The translations under genes and the position numbers were made by a program. A DNA stretch of 64,000 nt, taken from the NCBI GenBank assembly GCA_019323015.1, contig JAHWHY010000004.1:30683-94682 (forward strand). The letters run 5' to 3'. Each line of letters starts with the position of its first letter. Positions within the stretch are counted from its first letter, which is position 1. The notes beneath the pieces were generated by a model. The model was not told the DNA's origin. It saw only the letters and a list, made by a program, of their open reading frames with translations, and made no database searches. The DNA comes from Candidatus Woesearchaeota archaeon. Lineage in GTDB: Archaea; Nanobdellota; Nanobdellia; Woesearchaeales; ARS49. This document shows positions 34,807 to 43,976 of this stretch, piece after piece.

Positions 34807-34839
34807 ACCTTGGTAGGTCCTAAGTTATGCGACCTTGGT
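34807..34839 (-). repeat. partial, rearranged copy of the type II tRNA
   Basis: Two blocks of the tRNA gene reappear upstream of it: bases 34807-34819 equal 34713-34725 (variable arm) and 34822-34834 equal 34753-34765 (positions 5-17 and D arm). The anticodon arm between them is missing. It is a remnant of a duplication, an insertion scar or a tRNA-derived element. The rest of 34840-35000 shows nothing recognisable. Confidence 0.7.
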
Positions 34840-35001
34840 TTTCTTTTATTTTTTTTATTTTAAAATCAGTTTCTGAGAAAAAGACAGAGATATTTCCAGA
34901 AAACCGAAAGAATTCTGGTTAATCCAAAAGAATTTTAGTTATACTGCAAAAGAGGCGAAAGAATTTCAAGAAATATGAAAGAAAAAAGATAAATTAAAAG
35001 C

Positions 35002-36405
35002 CTATTTCTTAGGCCTTCTTAGCATAACAACAACCAATACAATGATTATGATTACAATAACTGCAATCAAAATTCCCAGCAAGCCTAGATAAGCACTAGA
35101 GCTTGTGAATGCGCTGTCATCAGATGTTCTTACACGAGCACTTGGTGCAGCTGGTTGTGTATCTGGTGTTGTAGGCTGTGTTACAGGCGGTGTTACAATA
35201 ACTGTGTCATCTGTTGTATCTTCTTCTGGCTCTTCTACTTCACAAGCATCAATAGCCAAGCTAAATGCCTTGGTATTGCTTGGAGCAATGCCATCAAAGT
35301 ACGTGTTCAGATAAACAGCATAAACACCGTCTTTTGTATCTTCAGGAATATCCAGTGTCAATGAAAGCCTTGTGTAATCATCTTCATCAAGTTCTAGATC
35401 AGACTTCTTTGTTGACAAGTCAAGATCTGGAATCTCCAGCTCAACAACTACATCATCTTCATCACTTCTTCCCAGGTTGATTATCTTAGCATCAACTTTC
35501 AAGCTTCCGCCTTTACAATCCATCTTTTGAGGATTCATAGCAGTGCTCTTGATCTGTATATCGTGCTTTTCTCTCTCAACCTTAAGGTCAACTTCCCAGA
35601 TATCTCCGTGCCAAGCGCCGTTTTCATCCTGGCCAATTGTCCTTATGATCAAGTCATATGTTCCATCATCAACTTCTTCGCTGATGTCAAAATCAAATGA
35701 CACGTCATCATAGTCATCGGGATCTGGATCAACAGAATCGTCTTCATCAACTTCAAAGTCGCCATCATCAACTTCGATTTCAACATCTGCATCATCAAAA
35801 TCAATGTCTCCTGTCAAGTCATCCTTTGAGTCCTTATCATCAAAATTGTTCTCTACTTCAATATTCATTGCACAGGCAGTGTCTGGCTTTAATTCATCAA
35901 ATTCAGTTCCATCCTTGACCTTCTTTGACTTGTCGCCGCACTCAAGAGTTGCTTTCTTAAGCTCAAGCTGGTTAACAGCCTGCATCTTAACATCAATATT
36001 CTTTGGTGTGCCAGCTCCAGTAACTGTGATTGTTCCTATACTGAAAGCTTTAGGCTGAAGGTAATCTGCAGCATTATCATCTGTTTCAACTGCATTAAAG
36101 TCTAGAGGGATATTGCCTTTAACAGTAACATCAACATAAGAGCCATTTGGTCCAATGCTTGTAATTGGTGATACAGGATTGTACCTTATGTTGTATTTTG
36201 TATCTGCAGTGTCTGAGAATGATATGCCATTGATAGTTGTGTTTCCATCATTTGTAATCCTAAACTTTGCTGTAACGTTGTCTACTCTGTCTTGGTTTTC
36301 GCCACCAATAGTTATGCTAGTGACTGAAACCTGAAGCGCTTGCGCACTCGCAGCTATAGTAACTAACATAAAGAGCATCAATACAATTAGTGTGTGTTTT
36401 TTCAT
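35002..36405 (-). CDS. putative S-layer / surface protein, strongly acidic
   Basis: 467 aa with a signal peptide (LIVLMLFMLVTIAASAQA), beta-rich extracellular domains including a CARDB-like region (VDAKIINLGRSDEDDVVVELEIP), a very acidic stretch (DDGDFEVDEDDSVDPDPDDY), a Thr/Pro stalk and a C-terminal membrane helix (LGLLGILIAVIVIIIIVLVVV) with a short basic tail. This is the layout of DPANN cell-wall proteins. The start follows a run of six G (GGGGGGATAAGG), an unusually strong ribosome binding site, consistent with a highly expressed envelope protein. Confidence 0.82.
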   Translation of the reverse strand: MKKHTLIVLMLFMLVTIAASAQALQVSVTSITIGGENQDRVDNVTAKFRITNDGNTTINGISFSDTADTKYNIRYNPVSPITSIGPNGSYVDVTVKGNIPLDFNAVETDDNAADYLQPKAFSIGTITVTGAGTPKNIDVKMQAVNQLELKKATLECGDKSKKVKDGTEFDELKPDTACAMNIEVENNFDDKDSKDDLTGDIDFDDADVEIEVDDGDFEVDEDDSVDPDPDDYDDVSFDFDISEEVDDGTYDLIIRTIGQDENGAWHGDIWEVDLKVEREKHDIQIKSTAMNPQKMDCKGGSLKVDAKIINLGRSDEDDVVVELEIPDLDLSTKKSDLELDEDDYTRLSLTLDIPEDTKDGVYAVYLNTYFDGIAPSNTKAFSLAIDACEVEEPEEDTTDDTVIVTPPVTQPTTPDTQPAAPSARVRTSDDSAFTSSSAYLGLLGILIAVIVIIIIVLVVVMLRRPKK

Positions 36406-36519
36406 GCCTTATCCCCCCAATTATAAGTGTTATTAGTCCATAGTAGTCACATTATATATAAAGGTTATGGTATTTTAACATATATTTTGTAGAATATAGG
36501 TATTTTGCTGGAATTTCAC

Positions 36520-36747
36520 TTAATGCTCTATCTTGCCTATGCCTGCAAAAATGACTATCAATATAAGAGCTGCAGCAGCAATGATTGTCAACATACCACT
36601 AGATGCTGGCGTGACTGTCAAAGAACTGACTGCTCCGCCAGTTGCAACACCGCCTGTAATTGCAGCTTTTCTTACAAGAAAGATAGTCAATAATATCGCG
36701 AATAACACACCGCCAAAAATCCATGCAATTGGAACTGGTTTTTTCAT
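36520..36747 (-). CDS. small membrane protein (75 aa)
   Basis: Two predicted membrane helices (IAWIFGGVLFAILLTIFLV and MLTIIAAAALILIVIFAGI) joined by a loop containing AAITGGVATGGAV, a version of the ITGxAV motif found in other surface proteins here. Its start overlaps the stop of the coiled-coil gene by four bases (ATGA). Function unknown. Confidence 0.7.
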   Translation of the reverse strand: MKKPVPIAWIFGGVLFAILLTIFLVRKAAITGGVATGGAVSSLTVTPASSGMLTIIAAAALILIVIFAGIGKIEH

Positions 36748-37133
36748 TCTTCCTCCTCTTTTTGAACCTTTTCAGCCACCTCAATATTTTCCTTAATTAC
36801 TTCAATATCTTTCTCAGCATCCTTAATCTCCTGCTCAACATGCTGTATTTTTTCAATTTGCTCTTCATTCAGGTTCTCGTCTTTTTCTTCTAGTTCCTGC
36901 ACTTCCTTGAGATCTTTCTCAGCCTGACCCAAGACTTCCTTGTCTTTTTTCAGCTCTTTTTTCTCATCATCTAATTCGTCCATAAGCTCCTTGATGCTCT
37001 TCTTGTCATCACCATCATTGCCAATTATGATTTCCTTAGCACGCTCTATCGCTTCTTCCATAGTAGCTGCCATATGGAGCTCTTTAAGATTCTGAGCAAG
37101 TTGATTCACCTTTTTAGCTGTTTCAGGGTCCAT
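36744..37133 (-). CDS. coiled-coil hypothetical protein (129 aa)
   Basis: Start at ATG 37133 (MDPETAKKVNQLAQNL). Almost entirely charged helix with long runs of Lys/Glu heptads (ELDDEKKELKKDKEVLGQAE). It is translationally coupled to the two-helix membrane protein, so it may be a cytoplasmic partner of that protein. An AT-rich element about 25 bases upstream suggests a leaderless message. Confidence 0.68.
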   Translation of the reverse strand: MDPETAKKVNQLAQNLKELHMAATMEEAIERAKEIIIGNDGDDKKSIKELMDELDDEKKELKKDKEVLGQAEKDLKEVQELEEKDENLNEEQIEKIQHVEQEIKDAEKDIEVIKENIEVAEKVQKEEEE

Positions 37134-37168
37134 AAGCAAGATTTGTTAGTTCAAGTTTATTAATCTTT

Positions 37169-37660
37169 CTAGTCAACAGTAGTTGTATAGAACTCTCCAT
37201 CAATGTGAAAAGGCCGCTTAGTTTCTTTCATCAATTCTGCGTGCAGGACCTTGCCTATTAATAGTATATGATCACCAACATCTACTTCTTGCTCAACTTC
37301 ACACTCAAGCCAGGCAATTGCTTCCTTGATTCTTGGGCAGTCAATCAATTTTTCAGAAGGGGCTTCTGTGAGGCCAACCTCCTTGAACTCATCCTTCTTA
37401 AACTCCTTGCCGCAAGCTATAATTTTGTCCTTTAACTCATAAGGCATGAAATTAACCACAAAAGCACTAGTGGCACGAATTCTTTCTAAAGCAGGAGCCT
37501 GCTTGCTAACCAAGATTATGTATTTTCTTGGTTCATAAGAAGCAGGAGCGTGCCAGTCAAGAGGAAGGATATCATTAATATGCTCTTCAACACCCATAAT
37601 TTTTGCAGGACCTCTGCAGGAAATAAGAACAGTCTGCCTAGGATTATTTATTCTTACCAT
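37169..37660 (-). CDS. flavin reductase-like (flavoredoxin) protein
   Basis: 163 aa with the FMN-binding split-barrel pattern of the flavin reductase/flavoredoxin family: RQTVLISCRG at the N-terminus, SAFVVNFMPYELKDKI in the middle (usual S-x-F-x-x-N segment) and ECEVEQEVDVGDHILLIGKV, the typical C-terminal beta strand pair. Likely binds FMN and transfers electrons. It overlaps the upstream membrane protein gene by 17 bases. Confidence 0.85.
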   Translation of the reverse strand: MVRINNPRQTVLISCRGPAKIMGVEEHINDILPLDWHAPASYEPRKYIILVSKQAPALERIRATSAFVVNFMPYELKDKIIACGKEFKKDEFKEVGLTEAPSEKLIDCPRIKEAIAWLECEVEQEVDVGDHILLIGKVLHAELMKETKRPFHIDGEFYTTTVD

Positions 37661-38429
37661 CTTTAGCCTTAAAGTAATGCGTCAGAATGACTGTTAAACC
37701 AGTCAGTAATAATAATAGAACAATACCTATAACATATATAGAAATTCCAACTATCCTAAACAAAGGAATCAACCAGTCTGTATTAAATGGTATAGAGATA
37801 ACTTCTATTGCAATAACAGGGGCAGCAGCAAAACAAGCCAATTTAATGGTCTTAACCCACTTTTTCCTGTACTGCGTGAGGTCTAATAACAAGAATGTTA
37901 AAGTTCCTATTATCAGGATTAACAAGAAATACTTTATCCACAAAGCAATGAAAGAGTAGAAGACAATTGAAGGAAGGATGAAAATTATGAATAAAGCCAA
38001 CACCTGGCTGACAATAGGCCTGTTCTTTGTAGGTTCTAGCAACTGTTTTGTACCGACTTTTTCAGTTCCTTTCAATAAACTGTATAAAACATAATCTTTA
38101 GTGATAATAACCCTTTGAGTCGTCGGCTTGACATCCTCTCCAGTCATGTCAATTGTCAAGACCGGCTTTTTCTCAGGAATATGAATCGCAGAATTCATGT
38201 CAACAGAACCAGAGACATTAATTGCATCAAACTTAGACATCTGCTCTGAAACAAAACCAGTCAATCTTCCAACCTGCGGAGCATAACAAACCATCATAAT
38301 TACAAATGCAAAAGCAAGAATCATAGTGAAATAACCAACACAATGGCCAAAAGAACGATTAGTGTACTTATCTAATTTTCTAGGATTAAAGGAATGCACT
38401 ATTTCTTTGATGAACTCTGGCGTTTTCAT
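37644..38429 (-). CDS. DUF1189-like membrane protein
   Basis: 262 aa. The N-terminus (EIVHSFNPRKLDKYTNRS) resembles the conserved start of DUF1189 proteins, followed by a helix, an extracellular domain of about 90 residues and four or five C-terminal helices. Start at 38429 (MKTPEFIKEIV). It is followed in overlap by the flavin reductase-like gene. Function of the family is not known. Confidence 0.62.
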   Translation of the reverse strand: MKTPEFIKEIVHSFNPRKLDKYTNRSFGHCVGYFTMILAFAFVIMMVCYAPQVGRLTGFVSEQMSKFDAINVSGSVDMNSAIHIPEKKPVLTIDMTGEDVKPTTQRVIITKDYVLYSLLKGTEKVGTKQLLEPTKNRPIVSQVLALFIIFILPSIVFYSFIALWIKYFLLILIIGTLTFLLLDLTQYRKKWVKTIKLACFAAAPVIAIEVISIPFNTDWLIPLFRIVGISIYVIGIVLLLLLTGLTVILTHYFKAKDGKNK

Positions 38430-38456
38430 GTTTTTCACATAGAATATAACTTGTAT

Positions 38457-38867
38457 TTAAGGATTTCTTTTAGCAGCAACACTCAAGCCCTGCAAAGTAA
38501 CATTCATGGCTAACAAACGATGGTCAATCTGCTGAATTATCGGGTGAATGTGCGTGAGTATTAGGTTGTGGGTGATATTCGGGTCAACATGCTGCGACCT
38601 GACCTTGGTTTCATGAGCCTGCTGCAAGTCACCTATTGCCAAGACTAGCGAATTAAAATGCTCTTTTAACAAAGAATGAAGTTTTGCATCAAGAAAATCA
38701 AATCTATCTGAAACCTCAGGAGTGTAGGCGTCTAATAATTGTTTTTTTGCAGAAGTGATGCTCTTTTGCAATTGCTCTGCATGAGGTTTATCTTTGCATT
38801 CCTTATACTCAGAAGTAAAAGAACTAATACTATCTAACACCTCTTTTATTCTCACTATATTCTGCAT
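38457..38867 (-). CDS. helical hypothetical protein (136 aa)
   Basis: Mostly alpha-helical soluble protein (MQNIVRIKEVLDSISSF, EQLQKSITSAKKQLLDAY) with two His-containing C-terminal helices (LILTHIHPIIQQIDHRLLAM). It may be a four-helix bundle. It lies 27 bases before the DUF1189-like gene on the same strand. Function unknown. Confidence 0.65.
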   Translation of the reverse strand: MQNIVRIKEVLDSISSFTSEYKECKDKPHAEQLQKSITSAKKQLLDAYTPEVSDRFDFLDAKLHSLLKEHFNSLVLAIGDLQQAHETKVRSQHVDPNITHNLILTHIHPIIQQIDHRLLAMNVTLQGLSVAAKRNP

Positions 38868-38906
38868 TGTGTACTGATTTATTATTTAAGTATAAAAATC
38901 TTGTCC

Positions 38907-40388
38907 TTAATGTCTCTTATTCACTTTACTTGTGATTTTCTCAAAATGCAATCCAAGAACTGCAAGCTCAACTGCGGTGGGAAACGCCCTTCTTTTAATT
39001 ATGCTAGTTTTCAGGATAAGCTTCCAGTACCGCAGACGGGAATTAGACAATATACCTATGCTCCAAATGCTTCTGAGAAATGCTTTGACATCTTTTCTGG
39101 AAATCCTTGTTCTTACAGTCGGTTTATAATACTTGATGAATGTGTCAATCCTTTGATAATACTGTTTTGGGGAATAGATTGTTGAAAGAATCTTTTTGTA
39201 CCCTTGCATGAGCTTTTCTTTGCCCATTTTTGGAATAAAGTTCAAACTGCCGTCTGTATTTTCTCCAGAAGTATCTTGTAACAGCCTACCTTCTGCTTTT
39301 AACCTGTGCCAGAGCCTTGTCTGCGGCAGGGCATTAAGCATGCCAACCATTGCCGTGACAACACCTGTCTGCTGTATGAATTTAATCTGTGCATCAAATA
39401 TATTATCCGTATCGCTGTCAAAACCAACAATAAAACCACCCATTACCTGCATACCATTTCTGTGGATTGTTTTAACAGACTCTGCAAGATCTCTTGTTAC
39501 ATTCTGCATCTTGCCGCACTCCTTTAAGCTATCTATGCAAGGAGTCTCAATGCCAAGGAAAACCTTGAAAAAATTCGCAGCACTCATCAACTGCATTAAC
39601 TCCTGGTCATCTGCCAAATTCGTGCTTGCTTCTGTGTACAATTGGAATGGATACTTGTGTTCTTTCTGCCATTTTATCAAATGCACAAGCATTTTTTTGA
39701 CTTCTTCTTTCTTGCCAATAAAATTATCATCAACAATAAACAACTGGCCGCGCCAGCCAGCATCATATACTGACTGGATTTCTTTTATCATCTGCTCAGG
39801 TGTTTTTGTCCTTGGAATCCTGCCATTCATTATCACAATATCACAGAACTCGCAATTAAAAGGACAACCTCTTGAGTACTGAATAGACATGGAAACATAA
39901 TCCTTGAAATCAATCAAAGACCACAATGGAACCGGTGTTTCTTTGATGTCTGGCCGTTTATCTGAAGTGTAAATTGATTTAGGAATTCCGCTTTTCAAAT
40001 CTTCTAGAAATAATGGCAGGGTGATTTCTGCTTCATTAAGAACAAAATGATCCACGCCCTTGAATTTTTCATGCTGTGTTGTAAAAGCAGGCCCTCCTGC
40101 AATCACTTTTTTCCCTTTATCCTTGCATCTTTTGATGATTTCTCTCGCACTTTCTTTCTGAACAAGCATGGCTCCGATGAGAATAATATCTGCCCATTCG
40201 ATTTGTTGATCTGTTAATTCACGTATGTTAACATCTATGAGCTTTTTATTCCAGTTTTCAGGAAGCATTGCAGCAACAGTCAATAGCCCTAAAGGTGGAA
40301 ACGCTGCTTTCTTAGAAACAAACTTTAAGACGTGCTTAAAACTCCAGAAAGTGTCAGGGTATTTTGGATAAACCAAAAGCGCATTCAT
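38907..40388 (-). CDS. B12-binding-domain radical SAM protein
   Basis: 493 aa. Residues 1-130 resemble a cobalamin-binding domain (MNALLVYPKYPDTFWSFKH, IILIGAMLVQKESAREII). The radical SAM core has the cluster motif RGCPFNCEFCD (CX3CX2C, about residue 175), an ETPCIDSL segment after the strands, and a C-terminal DUF4070-like helical region. The substrate is unknown; relatives act on lipids, hopanoids or aromatic rings. It follows a methyltransferase and a phosphatase gene, suggesting a small modification pathway. Confidence 0.9.
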   Translation of the reverse strand: MNALLVYPKYPDTFWSFKHVLKFVSKKAAFPPLGLLTVAAMLPENWNKKLIDVNIRELTDQQIEWADIILIGAMLVQKESAREIIKRCKDKGKKVIAGGPAFTTQHEKFKGVDHFVLNEAEITLPLFLEDLKSGIPKSIYTSDKRPDIKETPVPLWSLIDFKDYVSMSIQYSRGCPFNCEFCDIVIMNGRIPRTKTPEQMIKEIQSVYDAGWRGQLFIVDDNFIGKKEEVKKMLVHLIKWQKEHKYPFQLYTEASTNLADDQELMQLMSAANFFKVFLGIETPCIDSLKECGKMQNVTRDLAESVKTIHRNGMQVMGGFIVGFDSDTDNIFDAQIKFIQQTGVVTAMVGMLNALPQTRLWHRLKAEGRLLQDTSGENTDGSLNFIPKMGKEKLMQGYKKILSTIYSPKQYYQRIDTFIKYYKPTVRTRISRKDVKAFLRSIWSIGILSNSRLRYWKLILKTSIIKRRAFPTAVELAVLGLHFEKITSKVNKRH

Positions 40389-40411
40389 TACTTCACCTTA
40401 GCAGCATCTTA

Positions 40412-40888
40412 TTAAAGTTTTAATATAAAAATCTTGTCCTTGTTTTCGTCAATTTCCTTTTCTACCTGAAATACTTCTTTTATTTTTCCAATAATCTGAT
40501 CTGCATTATTTGCTTTCTTTAGAACTGTCAATGCGAATTTATCTTTTCCAACACGCTTGATTTCTTTTAGTCCTGCTTCTATGTCGCCGAAATTGTGGAT
40601 GCTTGTTACTGCAATGACCACATCAAATTCATTATCTTCAAAAGGAAGAGATTCTGCTTTTGCCTTTATTGTCTTGAAAGGCGCTTGTTCTAATAATTTT
40701 TCAGCAGGGTCTATTCCTGTGATGTTGCAGTCAAAAACTTTTGCAGAAAGACCTGTTCCGCAGCCGACATCCAAGAGTTTTGTGTCTTTAGTTGTTTTTA
40801 TTTCATTAGCTATTATCCTGAGTTTCTTGAGCTGCTCTTCTCCATGAAGCTCGTTATACCCCTCTGCTGTTTCGTCGTAGTAATTCAT
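40412..40888 (-). CDS. class I SAM-dependent methyltransferase
   Basis: 158 aa, a short form of the Methyltransf_11 family. Motif I is LLDVGCGTGLSAKVF (about residue 40), followed by GIDPAEKLLEQA (motif II acidic residue) and NEFDVVIAVTSIHNF (post-motif). It overlaps the phosphatase gene by four bases. Substrate unknown. Confidence 0.88.
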   Translation of the reverse strand: MNYYDETAEGYNELHGEEQLKKLRIIANEIKTTKDTKLLDVGCGTGLSAKVFDCNITGIDPAEKLLEQAPFKTIKAKAESLPFEDNEFDVVIAVTSIHNFGDIEAGLKEIKRVGKDKFALTVLKKANNADQIIGKIKEVFQVEKEIDENKDKIFILKL

Positions 40889-41493
40889 TTTATGCGCCTA
40901 ATCCTTTTTGGTTTATTGTCCCAGAGAACCTTTATTATTTCACAATTATCTATGCACTTGTTAAAAACAAGGTCGCGAACACTCTTGCCCTGAAATTCAA
41001 GCAAAAGACAGAGCAAGACCCCTCCGTGGGTTATCACTAAGATTTTTTCTCCAGGCTTGTGCTGCTGCATCATCCTGTTGAAACCTTTGATAACTCTTTG
41101 ATATAATTCCCGGACAGATTCCCCGCCAGGAGGACGCCAATCCAGGCGTTCAGAGGATGTCATATCTTTTTTTATCTCTGGAAACAATGCTCTTTGTTTT
41201 TTGCGAGAGAGACCCTCCATTGCACCGCTTTTAATCTCTACAAATTCCTGCCAATTAACTAATTTAGAAGATGGATGATGCTTTAATATCCTCTTTGCAG
41301 TTTGTCTAGCCCTAAATAAAGGAGAACAATAAATTCTTGCTAAAGGAATGTCTTTGAAAAATTCTGCAATTTTCTCAGACTGTTTTATGCCTTTTTCAGT
41401 CAACCTTGTAGCGCTATGGCCTTGAGTAATGTTCTTAACATTCCAGAAAGTTTCGCCATGGCGTACAAGATAAACAGTGATGTATTTTGCCAT
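40885..41493 (-). CDS. histidine phosphatase family protein
   Basis: 202 aa with YLVRHGETFWN (residues 8-18), SPLFRARQTAKRI and VITHGGVLLCLL. These are the three active-site segments of the phosphoglycerate mutase-like superfamily (alpha-ribazole phosphatase, cofactor-dependent phosphatases). It is a paralogue of the protein at 13963, but not closely similar. First gene of a three-gene minus-strand unit with the methyltransferase and radical SAM genes. Confidence 0.9.
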   Translation of the reverse strand: MAKYITVYLVRHGETFWNVKNITQGHSATRLTEKGIKQSEKIAEFFKDIPLARIYCSPLFRARQTAKRILKHHPSSKLVNWQEFVEIKSGAMEGLSRKKQRALFPEIKKDMTSSERLDWRPPGGESVRELYQRVIKGFNRMMQQHKPGEKILVITHGGVLLCLLLEFQGKSVRDLVFNKCIDNCEIIKVLWDNKPKRIRRIK

Positions 41494-41545
41494 ATCTAGC
41501 TTTAAAACGCATCAATTTAAATACTTTGTTGAATACTCTTCAGTC

Positions 41546-42322
41546 ATGGAAGTTCAAGATAAATTAAAAGAATTAACAGGAAAGAAACAGATTAAACTAG
41601 TTGAGTCAGGAGACCATGCAATACTCTCTGTACTGAAGTTCTGCAAGAGCATTGGGAAAGAAAAAGTATTGATACAAGACCAAGGCGGATGGCTGACTTA
41701 CAGAGATTATCCAAAAAAAGTTGGGCTTGAGAAAGCAGAATTGAAGACAGACTATGGGATTCTTGACCTTGATGATTTGAAAGAAAAAGCAGATGAGAAA
41801 TCAGTCTTGCTTATCAATTCACTAAATGGATATTTTTCAGAGCAGCCAATGCAGGAGATTGCAGAGATTTGTGCTGAGAAGAAATGTTTGCTTGTGAATG
41901 ACGCTTCTGGGAGTATCGGCACAGATATTGGAAAAATAGGGGATATAATGCTCTGCAGTTTCGGCAAAGACAAGCCAGTAAACCTGCATTACGGCGGATT
42001 CATTGCATATGATTCAGGAGAATTTGAAGGAGAATTTGATGATTCCAAACTGTCTGCGCTTAGTGATGAGCTGGACAAATTATTTGCAAAACTGCTTGCA
42101 TGGGAAACAAGAAATGCCCAAATAAAAGAGGACCTAAAGGATTTTGATATAATACATCGCGAGAGCAAAGGAATAAATGTTATTGTGAAATTTTCCAGTG
42201 AAGAAGAGAAAGAAAAAATACTGGAGTATTGCAAAGAGAATGATTTGCCTTATACAATATGCCCTCGATATATTCGGGTCAATTGTGACGCTGTTTCTAT
42301 AGAAGTCAAAAGATGCCACTAA
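41546..42322 (+). CDS. short DegT/DnrJ-like PLP-dependent aminotransferase homologue
   Basis: 258 aa. The fold-type I signature is visible in CLLVNDASGSIGTDIGKIG (PLP aspartate) and CSFGKDKPVNLHYGGFIA, in which the lysine of FGKDKP is the likely Schiff-base residue. The usual family length is about 370, so the substrate-binding parts are reduced. DegT enzymes aminate keto-sugars for glycans, which fits the LpxC-like gene 1.6 kb away, but this link is inferred. Start at 41546; the frame extends further but into the divergent promoter. Confidence 0.72.
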   Translation: MEVQDKLKELTGKKQIKLVESGDHAILSVLKFCKSIGKEKVLIQDQGGWLTYRDYPKKVGLEKAELKTDYGILDLDDLKEKADEKSVLLINSLNGYFSEQPMQEIAEICAEKKCLLVNDASGSIGTDIGKIGDIMLCSFGKDKPVNLHYGGFIAYDSGEFEGEFDDSKLSALSDELDKLFAKLLAWETRNAQIKEDLKDFDIIHRESKGINVIVKFSSEEEKEKILEYCKENDLPYTICPRYIRVNCDAVSIEVKRCH

Positions 42323-42375
42323 TTAGTGATTAATAAAGCACAATCTTTTTAAAGCATGGCCTTTTGAATACTGTC

Positions 42376-42843
42376 ATGACAACAGAAAGCTTTTTAATTT
42401 CAGGAAATTTAATGTATTCTATGGAAGGCTGGGAGGAAAGGACTTGGAACGATGTTTATGCAGAGCATACACCCATAGTTAAAAAAGCCCTGCAAGAAGA
42501 TGAACTGACACACCATGTTTCTGAGCATCCTTCTGATGTTGTGGATTTGGTTGTGAGTGACTGTGCAGATGGCCTTAAAAAAATTGTTGATGATTACAGA
42601 TTAACACAAAAAAAAGGGGCAGCACCAGGCGATGTTGACTGGGCTGAATTTGTTTTCTATAGTCTTGATAGCACAAAAATTAGAGAAGTTTTAAGTGAAG
42701 ATCCTGTGCTTCAAGAGAAGCTTGGAGACGACCATGAAATGACTGCGATTAATTGCGCTTTAGTCGTGAGCGAGAAATATGCAGAATTTGTTAACGAAAG
42801 AACACTGGCTACACGAGCTAACGGATATCAGAGTGGCGAATAA
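42376..42843 (+). CDS. hypothetical protein, paralogue of the 43510 product
   Basis: 155 aa, soluble and acidic. Start at ATG 42376, about 25 bases after CTTTTTAAAG, so leaderless. It aligns along its length with the 43510 protein: TWNDVYAEHTPIVKKAL with DWKDIYSEQKYFVQTTL and VDWAEFVFYSLDSTKI with CDWLDFVFHYNEQKVL. Family otherwise not recognised. The last 26 bases overlap the convergent gene. Confidence 0.7.
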   Translation: MTTESFLISGNLMYSMEGWEERTWNDVYAEHTPIVKKALQEDELTHHVSEHPSDVVDLVVSDCADGLKKIVDDYRLTQKKGAAPGDVDWAEFVFYSLDSTKIREVLSEDPVLQEKLGDDHEMTAINCALVVSEKYAEFVNERTLATRANGYQSGE

Positions 42844-43429
42844 CAAAGATATACAACAATACTTCGTCTGGATGCTCTGATTCATACTTTTTTATTTCCT
42901 GATTGATTTGTTCAACTTCTTTTTCTGATAAGTAGTATTTTCCCGGGTCTTTTTCTAATAAATTAGCAGAAGTTAAAGTTACGAAATCCTTGAAAAAGAA
43001 TTTTGCACGGGGTTTAGTGACAAGTTTCACTTCTTTTTTTTCTTTAGATTCCTCTACTTTGGGCTTGTTTTGATTATAAAACTGTATATAATAACCTGCT
43101 GGAAGAGCCACAAAATGCTCATCCTTGTTTCTTGGTATCTGCTGAACTGCAAGCCTAAAAAGCTGATTAAATTCAGGAAGATTAATAGTTGCATTATCTG
43201 TTCTCTTTAAAACAGTGTAATCATTCTTATCATTTGCAGTTCCAAGAACGTGTTTTGTAAAGCAGGCAGTATAATCTGCATTAGGGAAAACAATAACGCC
43301 AAAAGTCTTTTTTTTAATTAAAACAAATTTCCCTTTTTTTGCAAGTTTTCTTGCTTTTTTAATATCTGCAGGAATTTTCTCGTTTTTTGTGAATTCCTTT
43401 ACGCCTGCAGGCAGTATTATATAACCCAT
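42818..43429 (-). CDS. hypothetical protein (203 aa)
   Basis: Soluble, basic. The N-terminus (MGYIILPAGVKEFTKNEKIP) is followed by ARKLAKKGKFVLIKKKTFGV and a lysine/glutamate-rich middle. It lies between the two members of the paralogous family and on the opposite strand. No family recognised; a nucleic-acid-binding role is possible from its charge only. Confidence 0.65.
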   Translation of the reverse strand: MGYIILPAGVKEFTKNEKIPADIKKARKLAKKGKFVLIKKKTFGVIVFPNADYTACFTKHVLGTANDKNDYTVLKRTDNATINLPEFNQLFRLAVQQIPRNKDEHFVALPAGYYIQFYNQNKPKVEESKEKKEVKLVTKPRAKFFFKDFVTLTSANLLEKDPGKYYLSEKEVEQINQEIKKYESEHPDEVLLYIFVIRHSDIR

Positions 43430-43509
43430 AAATTTATTTTATTATACCTGATATAAATAAGTATCTCTTAATATAAAATTTTATAATCTCTCAAGCATTA
43501 CTTTTTTGA

Positions 43510-43932
43510 ATGGACACGCCTTGGAGTTTTTTTGATTGGAAAGACATCTATAGCGAGCAAAAATATTTTGTTCAAACCACATTAAGCGATTCACAAAATA
43601 CGCTTAAGCTAATGAATCGCATCGTATATTGCGTCAGCTGTGCAGCGGCAACCCGAATTGAGGAACACTGCTTGAACCACTTAACAGAAGCAATAGTAAG
43701 ATTTCAATCAGACAATAAAGATAAAGAACCAGATAAATGCGATTGGCTGGACTTTGTGTTTCATTATAATGAACAAAAAGTGTTAAAGCAAAGGTTTCTG
43801 GATGACAAAATACTAAAAACAGATATGGGGTCTATGCTTGAGGAAACCGCAGAAATAGTGTCTGCAACAATAATACAACAATACAATACACTATTAAACT
43901 CAAGAACAAAAGCATCCTGGAACTGGCAATAG
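43510..43932 (+). CDS. hypothetical protein, paralogue of the 42376 product
   Basis: 140 aa, soluble, with several Cys and His (VYCVSCAAATRIEEHCLNH). Shares the WxDxYxE...V and xDWxxFVF patterns and a similar C-terminal helix with the 42376 protein, so the two form a small local family. Start at 43510 is probably leaderless. It precedes the LpxC-like gene by 44 bases. Confidence 0.68.
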   Translation: MDTPWSFFDWKDIYSEQKYFVQTTLSDSQNTLKLMNRIVYCVSCAAATRIEEHCLNHLTEAIVRFQSDNKDKEPDKCDWLDFVFHYNEQKVLKQRFLDDKILKTDMGSMLEETAEIVSATIIQQYNTLLNSRTKASWNWQ

Positions 43933-43976
43933 TTTACAAAACTTTAAAAATAATTCTTGATTTCTCTTTTCCGGGA

